A stretch of DNA of 24,383 bases. It comes from a virus. Positions 9,404 through 16,552 of this stretch are shown in pieces (within the stretch, counting starts at the first letter, position 1; every line of letters begins with the position of its first letter). The translations under genes and the position numbers were made by a program. The notes below the pieces were generated by a model. That model was not told the DNA's origin. It saw nothing but the letters and a program-made list of their open reading frames with translations, and did not search any database. The stretch is from the IMG/VR virus record IMGVR_UViG_3300040946_000054, positions 1 through 24,383 of that record. One strand, 5' to 3'.

Positions 9404-12400
9404 TCATGGTATGTGGCTCAGAAGTCTCCAGTACCCATATTCGGTCTCGTAGACGTAGGTCGAGCTGCTTCCCAGATCCCCGTTCTGAGGGACGCTCGCC
9501 CCGGTGTAGGTCCAGATTTTCGTTCCAGTGGGGGCATTCGCATCATTATTGTTGATCGTCATGGTCTGAGTCGTCATGTTCAGGACAGTCAAGGGCCATC
9601 CGTTCGCGGGGCCGCAAGAAGACCCCAGGGTGAACCCGTCGATCTGGAAGCTGGCCGACGGACCCGTGACCAGGATCATGGTCGCGCAGCCGATGTTGAC
9701 AGTCGAGCTTTCCCCGTTCCCCACGGTCACGGAAAGCACGTTGCTGAGCGCGGGCCCCTGCTGCGGAGAGCCCTGAGAATCGATGTACGGTTCAAGCTGG
9801 TTGATGGACAGCATCGGAGCGCTCACGATGAGTTGCTGCCCGCTGGCGATGGTGGCGCCGTTCGGCTGAATGCTCCAGAACAGCAGCCCGCTCGACGTGG
9901 AGGTGAAGCAGGCGTTGCCGACGGACCCCTTGAACCCCGCTGCGACGCTGCCGTAAGAATAATTTGTCCCCGAGAGGTTCGTGTCGGAGAGGCTGATGAT
10001 GATCGAGCCCGAGGTGACGTGGCTGGCGTCGATGTAGAGGCTGTAGCACAGCGTCGAACTCTTCGGCGTCGCTTGTGCGATGCTGTCGAGGTATCCTGCC
10101 GTGCTCGCCGAGCCCGTGCCGGTCACATAATAATAATTGAGCCCGTTCGGACCTCCCGACCCGACGCTCCAGCCCGAGCCCGGCGTCCAGTACGCATTTC
10201 CGTCCCGAAAGCCAGGGTCAGAAACCAAATTGACGGGCGGCGCGGACATCGGGATCGTGCCGATGCTGGCGGGGTAGGAATTTCCGCCCGCAAGCCCGAA
10301 GTTTCCCCAGTTCGGCGCGGAACCGTTGTTCGAATAGAACCAGTAAGCTTTGGCGTTGTCGCTGCCGTTGTCTTCCCAGTTTATGTCCAGGAAATTGTTG
10401 GTGAACTGCGAGAGCGAGTCCACCATGACGATCGCCTGGTTGTATCCGCTGCCGCTGTCGAGGTTGGCGTGGATCTTGACGTGGCTGTTGTCCAGCAGGG
10501 CTCCGACCGTGGTTCCCGACACGTCGGGCCCGCTGACCAGGTTGATCCCGTTCGAGGCCGCTCCGTAGGTCGTGCCCAGGTGGGTCATGTCGATCCAAGA
10601 ATAAAGAAAGGAATTCTTGCAGTTCGTCGAGGCGACGCAGGCGACTTTGAACGTGATGGAGTTCGAGCACTGCTCGAAGAGGTTCGACTGATAGCGCCCG
10701 TGCTCCGTGAAGTAGTTCTTGTTGACGACTTGGATCGCCGTGTCGCCCGACCCGCTGAAGTTCAGGAAGTAGTTGTGCTCGTAGCGCAGCCCCCCGACGT
10801 CCCCGGTCTGGATCGCTATCATCGGGGAAGTCGAGCCCGACTTTTGGACGTTGCACCCTTCGACCCCGCCGGGTTCGTCCCAGTTCGTGTCTTGAACTCC
10901 GAGCGCGTCGTACGCGTTCTGATCGAATCCTATAGATGCCGAGATCGACAGCGTGGCTCCCGGGTCGCATCTCAGCATCACGGCGGGCGGGAGAAGGACG
11001 GTGGTCGAGATCAAATAAGTCCCCGCCGGGACCAGGACGGTGCCGCGGTGGCTGCTGTCGTATCCGGTGGCGGGCAGGGCGGCTATCGTCGAAGTGAAAG
11101 CCGCGCTCGAACTTGTCGCGCCGGTCGGGTCGGCGCCGAAAGGCAGCACGTTGCAGACCTGCCCGCAGTTATCCTCCACAGCCAGCGCGGGCTTGTTGTT
11201 CCACACCGGAGCCTGGGATGCACTTCCCGTACCAGTCGAGACTAGAACCTTGTTGACCGTTGTCGCGTTTCCAGCGAGCCGGGTCGATGCTCCCGATGTT
11301 CCTCCGTAGATGACGTCGCCGAGCGCGGTCATGGGGTTCGTCGCCGTAGCTACGCAGCCGGTGGCGTTGCCGTTGGCGAGTATCCCGGCCGCTACTTGCC
11401 CAGCCGAGCAACTGGTCGGCAGGGCCGCCAGGGACGTCGCGGTGGCGGCGGTTCCCGATGTGCTGGAAGTGATGGAGGCGGGAAGGTCCGAGGCCACGAT
11501 GGAGCGAGGACTAAGATTCCCGCTCGCCCCGGAGGGGGAAGCGAAGAATTGGCTGGCGGCCTGGCTGCCGAGAATCGCTGAGATGGTCGTGCCCTGAATC
11601 TGCGACGCCGAGGTCCACTGCGCCACTTGGCCGCTGGCGGGGGTCCCGCTCGCGGAGACTCCGCCTGCCGGGATCCCACAGTTCGCGTTCCCGTTCGCCG
11701 CGATGCCGGTCGAGAACTGGCTCGCGGGGCACTGCGCGGGGGTCGCCGCGAGGGCGGTAGCCGTCGAGGAATTACCAGACGTGTTGCTGGCAATCGTGGA
11801 GGGCAAGTCGCCGGAAGTGAGCAGCCGGAAAGATGGAGAGCCTGTTCCGCTGGCCGGAGAAGCATAGACCATATTCTGTGACTGGGACCCAACGCAGTTG
11901 GCGTTGCCGGACGCCGCGATCCCAGTCGAGAAGGAAGACCCGGAACACTGCGTCGGAGTTGCAGCCAAAGCGCTCGCCGTCGAAGCTGTCCCCGTATAAG
12001 TTCCGCTGATCTCGAATTTGATCTGGTTGCCAGTCGGGTTCGACGGGGTGGCGATCAAGCCCACGGAGTTCGAAGTCGAGGTCACGAAGTTGATCCCCGT
12101 CACGCTGGAATTGCCGTTGCCGTTAGTCTGGAAGGCTATGCTGCAAGTCCCTCCGAGCTGGCATGAGGCCCCGTTGAAGATTGTGGACCCGTTCCCGGGG
12201 AGATCCGTGATGACGATGGATCGGAATGAGGGGTTTCCGGACACGGAGCTCGGAGACGCGAGAAACAAACTCTGGCTCTGGCTCCCGAACCCCGATCCTG
12301 TCAGCGGGCCCCAAACCGGGTCGGTGCCGTTCGAGTAGATGAATTGATTCGATGACCCGACGGCCAGGGCTTTGTTCGTCCCCGAATTATAATAGATCAT

Positions 12401-14182
12401 CGATCCTTCGGAAACATTCGGGGCTAGAGCATTAAAGGCTGCGGCTTGAGTCGTCTGCCCCGTTCCACCGCCTCCGATGGAGACGGTGGAGAACGATGGG
12501 TAGGATGAGGCTCCGTTCGAAACCAGGGGAATCCCTGCCGTGCTCGAGGGCGAGACCCCGCCGATGGCCGTCCCGTTCGAGAAGACGGAGACTTGGTATT
12601 GGCTCGGCGAGCCGCTGGTTGAGACGTTCCCTCCACCCGAAGGCGTGCCGCAGAGCAGCGCTCCTGATGTGTTGAGCGAATTCACGAATTGCCCCGTCGA
12701 GCACGTATAAGATAGAACTCCTCCCGGCAAGGTCGCAGTCGGGAATGGAAGCTGGGAATTTAGGACGAACCCGCTGATGTTCGAGAACGAAGGCTGCGCG
12801 AGGTGGAGGTTCCCGGCCGTGTCCAAATATTGGACGAACTCGTTCGCCGTCTGCGCGACCGCCTCGACTCCCCCTAGGGTGGAGACCGTCGGGGCTGGCA
12901 TCAAGGATGCTGGAAGGCTCGATTGCCCCTGAAGGGTCGTGGCTCCGGTCCAGATAGCGATCTGGCCGTTCGTCGGGGTTCCGGAGTTCGACACGTTCCC
13001 AGCTCCCGCCGGAGTGCCGCAGAGGGCGTTGCCGTTCACCGCGATCCCGGTGGCGAACTGCCCGGTCGAGCAGGCCGTCGGGGTTGTGGCGAGGCTGGTC
13101 GCGGTCGCCGCGTTGCCGGTCGTTGATTGGTTGAGCGTCGGCACCATCGCCGGGGTGATCGAGCAGAAAGAGGGGTTCCCCGATCCCGCTCCGCAGTTTC
13201 CGAAAATCACGTTCGCGATCTGCGACCCGAACTGGCTGCCCGTGAGGAATTGCCAGCTCGGCAGAGTCCCATTCGACGTCATGACGGTGTTCGCCACCCC
13301 GATCGGAAGGCGAGAATTCCCGGAAAGGTAGTAGAAGGTGATGTCGCCCTCGGTCGTGTTGGGCGAGAGGGCGTTGTACGATGCAGGCGCCGTGGTCTGT
13401 CCCGTCCCCCCGTTTGCGAGGGACACCGGGTTCCAGCCCGAGGGGAGCTGCGTGCTGGCGAGCGATCCCGAAAAGTTCGTGAACGCGGGCTGCGAGCAGT
13501 TCGCGTTGCCGGACGCCGCCACGCCCGTCGAGAAGTTGTTGGTCGAGCATTGGGTCGGAGCCGAAGCCAAGGCGGTCGCGGTCGAGGCGTTCCCGGTAGT
13601 GCTCTGATTCAGAGTGGGCACCATCGCGGCCGTGAGCGAGCAGTAGGAGGGAGTAGCTGAACCGGTGCCGCAGTTTCCGAGAACCGTGTTCGCCGAAGCT
13701 GAGGACCAGGTGACATTGAAGGACCCCGAAGTCGTGATCGGAGTTCCAGACACCGTGAAGACGGACGGCATCGAGAGGCCGGCGCTGATTACCGTCCCGC
13801 TTCCCCCTCCGCCGCTCGCGCACCCGGTGGTCGTGATGTTGAGATTCGAATCGATGCAGACCGTCGTCCCGGAGGCTCCCGAGAGCGTGCCGGCCGTGAC
13901 CACCTCCGTCGTGTTCCCGCTGAAAGAGGCGATGCAGAGCTTCGATGCGACGCAGAACTCGGCCGCGGTCACGTTCCCCGTGAAGCTCGCGCTCGGCAGC
14001 GAGATCCCGCCAGATAAGAGGAGGTCGAGCCGGTTGAGGTCGTAGTTGATCGGGACCTGCCAATTCGACTGGTTGTAGGCTGGGACCTGGAGTTGGATGT
14101 TCGGCGTCACAGTCGGGCTGCTCTGCGCCAGCGCCTTGGACGCATAGAGGATAAATCCGAGAACCAGCATGAATTTTCGCAT
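9404..14182 (-). CDS. Giant tail-fibre/adhesin with signal peptide and beta-helix
   Basis: This 1592-residue protein is a probable receptor-binding fibre. Residues 1-19 look like a Sec signal peptide (basic MRK, hydrophobic core, ALA then Gln). Residues about 60-1000 are Ser/Thr/Gly/Asn-rich shaft with at least six related repeats containing GNA-x-TAT, a C-x16/17-C pair and GNA-x-C, spaced by LPSGW/GGTGQTT-type turns. Residues about 1003-1300 resemble a pectate-lyase-type right-handed beta-helix (VLPFGADPTGATSSSAAF, then VPAGTYLIS). About 1320-1490 look like a carbohydrate-binding jelly roll (VSDPGFRDGNAYW). The last 100 residues form a separate tip domain. Start: ATG 14182 overlaps the previous stop and has GGAG 8 bases upstream. 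The open frame to 14743 is shadow. The stop overlaps an ATG at 9407. Confidence 0.85.
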   Translation of the reverse strand: MRKFMLVLGFILYASKALAQSSPTVTPNIQLQVPAYNQSNWQVPINYDLNRLDLLLSGGISLPSASFTGNVTAAEFCVASKLCIASFSGNTTEVVTAGTLSGASGTTVCIDSNLNITTTGCASGGGGSGTVISAGLSMPSVFTVSGTPITTSGSFNVTWSSASANTVLGNCGTGSATPSYCSLTAAMVPTLNQSTTGNASTATALASAPTQCSTNNFSTGVAASGNANCSQPAFTNFSGSLASTQLPSGWNPVSLANGGTGQTTAPASYNALSPNTTEGDITFYYLSGNSRLPIGVANTVMTSNGTLPSWQFLTGSQFGSQIANVIFGNCGAGSGNPSFCSITPAMVPTLNQSTTGNAATATSLATTPTACSTGQFATGIAVNGNALCGTPAGAGNVSNSGTPTNGQIAIWTGATTLQGQSSLPASLMPAPTVSTLGGVEAVAQTANEFVQYLDTAGNLHLAQPSFSNISGFVLNSQLPFPTATLPGGVLSYTCSTGQFVNSLNTSGALLCGTPSGGGNVSTSGSPSQYQVSVFSNGTAIGGVSPSSTAGIPLVSNGASSYPSFSTVSIGGGGTGQTTQAAAFNALAPNVSEGSMIYYNSGTNKALAVGSSNQFIYSNGTDPVWGPLTGSGFGSQSQSLFLASPSSVSGNPSFRSIVITDLPGNGSTIFNGASCQLGGTCSIAFQTNGNGNSSVTGINFVTSTSNSVGLIATPSNPTGNQIKFEISGTYTGTASTASALAATPTQCSGSSFSTGIAASGNANCVGSQSQNMVYASPASGTGSPSFRLLTSGDLPSTIASNTSGNSSTATALAATPAQCPASQFSTGIAANGNANCGIPAGGVSASGTPASGQVAQWTSASQIQGTTISAILGSQAASQFFASPSGASGNLSPRSIVASDLPASITSSTSGTAATATSLAALPTSCSAGQVAAGILANGNATGCVATATNPMTALGDVIYGGTSGASTRLAGNATTVNKVLVSTGTGSASQAPVWNNKPALAVEDNCGQVCNVLPFGADPTGATSSSAAFTSTIAALPATGYDSSHRGTVLVPAGTYLISTTVLLPPAVMLRCDPGATLSISASIGFDQNAYDALGVQDTNWDEPGGVEGCNVQKSGSTSPMIAIQTGDVGGLRYEHNYFLNFSGSGDTAIQVVNKNYFTEHGRYQSNLFEQCSNSITFKVACVASTNCKNSFLYSWIDMTHLGTTYGAASNGINLVSGPDVSGTTVGALLDNSHVKIHANLDSGSGYNQAIVMVDSLSQFTNNFLDINWEDNGSDNAKAYWFYSNNGSAPNWGNFGLAGGNSYPASIGTIPMSAPPVNLVSDPGFRDGNAYWTPGSGWSVGSGGPNGLNYYYVTGTGSASTAGYLDSIAQATPKSSTLCYSLYIDASHVTSGSIIISLSDTNLSGTNYSYGSVAAGFKGSVGNACFTSTSSGLLFWSIQPNGATIASGQQLIVSAPMLSINQLEPYIDSQGSPQQGPALSNVLSVTVGNGESSTVNIGCATMILVTGPSASFQIDGFTLGSSCGPANGWPLTVLNMTTQTMTINNNDANAPTGTKIWTYTGASVPQNGDLGSSSTYVYETEYGYWRLLSHIP
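11351..13594 (-). repeat. Shaft repeats with fixed-spacing cysteine pairs
   Basis: Six imperfect copies of a module of about 33 residues (GNA-x-TAT-x-LA-x-x-P, Cys, F-x-TGIAA-x-GNA, Cys) lie at protein residues about 197-229, 356-388, 490-511 (partial), 731-763, 804-835 and 910-943 of the first giant fibre. The Cys pairs are 17, 17, 17, 17, 17 and 18 residues apart. Related single modules occur in the next gene. Confidence 0.8.
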
Positions 14183-14886
14183 CAGAGTTGCTCCACCCTC
14201 ACATGAAGATCGTAGACGCTGGTTCCGCCGCCAGCACTCCATGCCGCAGACACGGTAAGGCTCAAGACGGAATCGACGAAGATCATCGCGGACCCCGAAG
14301 AGCTTCCGCCGGACGTCGGGAATCCAAAAGAGGGTATGACTATCGCGCTGTAAGAAGTGGAAGTCCCCGCTATGGTTTGGTCCCAACCCACGCTCACGGA
14401 AAGAGACGGAGTCCCGGTCGTGAGGCTCATCGCCGCCTCGGCCCGCACCAAGTAGGCTCCCGAGCCGGGAAGAGAGAGGTTGATGACCGCCCCGTTCACC
14501 GTCATCCCCTTCTGGTCGAACCTGTAGATGATCTGCGCCAAGCTGGAGAGTTGGTTCGTCGTGAGCAGCCCGGCCGCCTGGAAGCTGACTGCCCCGATCC
14601 CGCCCTTGCTGATTGGAAGAGGCATGTCGGCGTTGGTGAGGATGTTGGACAGGACGGTGGCGAGGGCGCCGAGGTTCGAGTCGCTCGTGCTGTAGCCCTT
14701 CGCGGCCAGCATATTCGCGAAGGCCGTGACGAACGTTGACCACTGGTAAAAGGCTTTGTTGGCAAGAACGCTCGCGAAGATCGAGTTAGTTGTGGCCCCT
14801 CCGGAGCGCTGGGCATCCGCAGTATATTGCGCATCATCTTCGGCGTTCGCTAGATTCGGGTTGAAAACCAAAAAATTTGTGCTCAT
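14182..14886 (-). CDS. Tail fibre/collar-type protein
   Basis: This 234-residue protein lacks a signal peptide, unlike the next gene. Residues 1-85 (FLVFNPNLANAEDDAQYTADAQRSGG, then SVLANKAFYQWSTFVTAFANMLAAKGYS) resemble the N-terminal attachment region of short phage tail proteins that follow DUF2612. PISKGGIGAVSFQAAG (about 90-105) is a short turn-rich linker. The remaining 120 residues form a beta-sandwich-like domain with a Ser/Gly loop (SGGSSSGSAMIFVDS) and the final DLHVRVEQL strand. It may connect the baseplate to the long fibres that follow. The ATG has GAGG upstream and lies 8 bases after the DUF2612 stop; its TGA overlaps the next ATG by one base. Confidence 0.72.
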   Translation of the reverse strand: MSTNFLVFNPNLANAEDDAQYTADAQRSGGATTNSIFASVLANKAFYQWSTFVTAFANMLAAKGYSTSDSNLGALATVLSNILTNADMPLPISKGGIGAVSFQAAGLLTTNQLSSLAQIIYRFDQKGMTVNGAVINLSLPGSGAYLVRAEAAMSLTTGTPSLSVSVGWDQTIAGTSTSYSAIVIPSFGFPTSGGSSSGSAMIFVDSVLSLTVSAAWSAGGGTSVYDLHVRVEQL

Positions 14887-14894
14887 GCTTTACC

Positions 14895-15569
14895 TCACGC
14901 CCAGTGGCCCGTGTCCCACCCCGCCACATAAGAATTATCTGCGTCGAACCCAAAAACCGGCTCCGTCGCGAAGACGTAGATGTAGCCGACAGTTTCTGGC
15001 CTCGGGACGACCATGTCGTGCGAGATCAAGTCCTGGAGGATCGACGTGAAGGCCCCGCTTATCAGGATGTTGGCCGTCATGTTCTGGTTGTCGACGATGA
15101 CGATCTTCCCTCCGGGGAACAGGTTCTGCCAGAATGAATAGAGGCTCCCCACGAGCCCGTCCCACTGGTTGTTGAAGATCGTCGCCTTGATGAGCACCCG
15201 GTAGGTCGCATCGTCCAAGACCGGACTGACGGAGTTCGACGGCTGGAACGGCACCGTTCGAGAGACTCCGGCGATGGAGCCGAGGACGTCGAGCTGAGCG
15301 CCCACCGCCACGTCGAGGTCGAACGCCAGGTCCATCGAGACGTAGCACTGCTGGATGTCGCTGAAAAGTTTTAGGCAGAGGTACAGGAATTGGTTGAACT
15401 TCGGGGAGTTCGGATACTGGTAGAAGCTCGTGATGAGCCCCAAGTAGTATCCGATCGGAAGCGCCTCTATCGGGGGGTTGCCCCACCCGCCGCCGCCCCA
15501 CGAGCCCGTTCCGAATGATTCATTTTTAGGATCATTTACTGGATTGATTCGATTAGGAGGGCTAGACAT
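14895..15569 (-). CDS. DUF2612 baseplate/tail protein
   Basis: This 224-residue protein matches the DUF2612 family, found directly after baseplate J in many myophages and thought to sit at the baseplate periphery where fibres attach. The clear core is ALPIGYYLGLITSFYQYPNSPKFNQFLYLCL, DIQQCYVSMDLAFDLDVAVGAQLDVLGSIAGVSRTV, then DDATYRVLIKATIFNNQWDG. The ending FGFDADNSYVAGWDTGHWA is typical. I start at ATG 15569 with GGGAGGG 7 bases upstream. An ATG at 15584 is open too, but its codons are that Shine-Dalgarno. The first 20 or so codons are AT-rich and lie next to the HNH insertion, then composition switches abruptly to very GC-rich at about 15515 (GSWGGGGWG). The 5' end therefore looks replaced. 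Confidence 0.87.
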   Translation of the reverse strand: MSSPPNRINPVNDPKNESFGTGSWGGGGWGNPPIEALPIGYYLGLITSFYQYPNSPKFNQFLYLCLKLFSDIQQCYVSMDLAFDLDVAVGAQLDVLGSIAGVSRTVPFQPSNSVSPVLDDATYRVLIKATIFNNQWDGLVGSLYSFWQNLFPGGKIVIVDNQNMTANILISGAFTSILQDLISHDMVVPRPETVGYIYVFATEPVFGFDADNSYVAGWDTGHWA

Positions 15570-15592
15570 GTGAATCCCTCCCATGATAGAAT
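15563..15592 (+). promoter_or_regulatory. Candidate sigma70-type promoter for the HNH gene
   Basis: TAGACA (15563-15568, 5 of 6 to the -35 consensus) and TAGAAT (15587-15592, 5 of 6 to the -10) are 18 bases apart, about 35 bases before the HNH ATG. The site overlaps the DUF2612 start region on the other strand. It is the only promoter-like pair I found near this gene. Confidence 0.35.
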
Positions 15593-15606
15593 GGGGATGG
15601 TTGTGA

Positions 15607-15622
15607 AGCCGTGGAGGCGGCT
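15607..15622 (+). promoter_or_regulatory. Hairpin displaying the HNH ribosome site
   Basis: AGCCG (15607-15611) pairs with CGGCT (15618-15622), leaving TGGAGG, the Shine-Dalgarno of the HNH gene, in the six-base loop. This could tune HNH translation; some phage homing endonucleases are controlled by RNA structure at the ribosome site. The stem has only 5 bp. Confidence 0.35.
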
Positions 15623-15627
15623 ATCGC

Positions 15628-16491
15628 ATGAACCTGACAACTCAGGAAACCATCCCCGCATTTGATAATAGCACCATAGATCGTTTTTGGGGAAAAGTTG
15701 ACAAGAACGGACCCGTTCCCGACTTCTCCCCCGAGCTTGGACCTTGCTGGATTTATCTTGCGGGCAAGGACAAGGACGGATATGGACAATTTTCCGTCAA
15801 ATACAAGAACTTCAGGGCGCACCGCTTCGCTTTTTTGATTACGAAGGGACCCATCCCCGAAGGTTTTCAGCCCGATCATTTGTGCCGAGTTCATCCTTGC
15901 GTGAGGCCGGATCATTTGGAATTCGTAACTATAAGGGAGAATGCGCTCAGGGGGATCGCTCCCCTGATTCGGGAAAGAAAAGCATTTTGCAAGCGGGGCC
16001 ATGAATTGACTGACGAGAATTGCTATCAACGTCAAGATAGGTACGGCCAGCGAGAATGCCGAGCTTGCGCGCTTGAAAGAACATCTGAGTGGAAAAGGAA
16101 TCATCGCCATCCGAGACAGATAAAGACTCATTGCCCTCATGGGCATGAATTTACCGAAGAAAATACTCGCGTGAGGCCGGGTAACGGCAGAGAATGCCGA
16201 ATCTGCATTCGGTTGCGAGTGGCTGAATACAAAAGGAAAAAGAGAATTGCGCGAGGGCCGGTGAATAGAAAAAAGACTTACTGTAAAAATGGCCATGAAT
16301 TGACGGAAGCGAATTGCTACTATCGCCCGGATCGCCCAGGAGATCGAGAGTGCAGGATTTGCTTGCTGGCCAGAGTTGGGAAATATAGTAAGGAACATCC
16401 CCTGACAAGAGAACAGCAACTTCGTCAGAATTCCAGAGAACGCGCCAGACGCAATTCTCCAAATCCAAGAGGTCCGTATAAAACCTCGTAG
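15628..16491 (+). CDS. HNH endonuclease with three zinc-ribbon-like repeats
   Basis: This 287-residue protein is a free-standing HNH (HNH_3-like) nuclease, probably a homing endonuclease, and the only gene opposed to the operon. The N-terminal 105 residues hold the nuclease: RFWGKVD (19-25), CWIYLAGKDKDGYGQF (40-55), AHRFAFL with His65, GPIPEGFQPDHLC with Asp83-His84, CVRPDHLEFVTIREN with His96 and Asn104. Three tandem repeats follow, each C-x3-H then C-x2-C: Cys121/His125/Cys144/Cys147, Cys169/His173/Cys190/Cys193 and Cys219/His223/Cys242/Cys245, probably metal-binding DNA-contact modules. The tail is Arg-rich. GC is about 40-52% in blocks I counted, against 60% or more nearby, so it was acquired separately. 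GGAGG precedes the ATG by about 10 bases. Confidence 0.9.
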   Translation: MNLTTQETIPAFDNSTIDRFWGKVDKNGPVPDFSPELGPCWIYLAGKDKDGYGQFSVKYKNFRAHRFAFLITKGPIPEGFQPDHLCRVHPCVRPDHLEFVTIRENALRGIAPLIRERKAFCKRGHELTDENCYQRQDRYGQRECRACALERTSEWKRNHRHPRQIKTHCPHGHEFTEENTRVRPGNGRECRICIRLRVAEYKRKKRIARGPVNRKKTYCKNGHELTEANCYYRPDRPGDRECRICLLARVGKYSKEHPLTREQQLRQNSRERARRNSPNPRGPYKTS

Positions 16492-16510
16492 CCCACTGCA
16501 TTGTGGGTTT
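16492..16510 (+). terminator. Possible weak terminator after the HNH gene
   Basis: CCCAC and GTGGG pair around the loop TGCATT directly after the HNH stop codon, followed by TTT. The 5-bp stem and short T run make it weak. It overlaps the stranded DUF2612 start on the other strand. Confidence 0.35.
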
Positions 16511-16548
16511 CTCGGGTCGTTCGCCGGATTGATCGCGCCGTTGCTCAT
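16501..16548 (-). pseudogene. Stranded original 5' end of the DUF2612 gene
   Basis: An ATG 4 bases after the baseplate J stop begins 16 codons reading MSNGAINPANDPRNPQ. They align with the working start of the DUF2612 gene at 15569 (MSSPPNRINPVNDPKNES): both have INP-x-NDP-x-N. The position is where the DUF2612 start should be in this tightly packed operon. The frame then runs into the complement of the HNH gene. I read it as the pre-insertion start, cut off by the HNH element. Its codons are GC-rich like the rest of the operon, unlike the working copy. Confidence 0.7.
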
Positions 16549-16552
16549 TCTC

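Noticed and set aside
9377-11245. 622-codon plus-strand open frame antisense to the giant fibre gene
   Set aside because: Arg/Gly/Val-rich composition typical of a GC-rich gene read backwards, no credible ribosome site or domain, fully covered by the minus-strand fibre.
11351-13594. CRISPR-like repeat array
   Set aside because: The repeats are imperfect, in frame and protein-coding, with no uniform short spacers.
12432-14063. 543-codon minus-strand open frame overlapping the first giant fibre
   Set aside because: Arg/His/Asp-rich out-of-frame reading of the same DNA; the overlapping frame encodes recognisable fibre repeats and a beta-helix.
14183-14743. N-terminal extension of the first giant fibre frame
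   Set aside because: This part is the preceding tail gene (14182-14886) read out of frame, Arg/His-rich. The signal peptide, ribosome site and stop overlap all point to ATG 14182.
15745-16500. 328-residue antisense frame as a real protein
   Set aside because: Past its first 16 codons it is the exact complement of a recognisable HNH gene and shows no domain. Kept only as a finding about readthrough.
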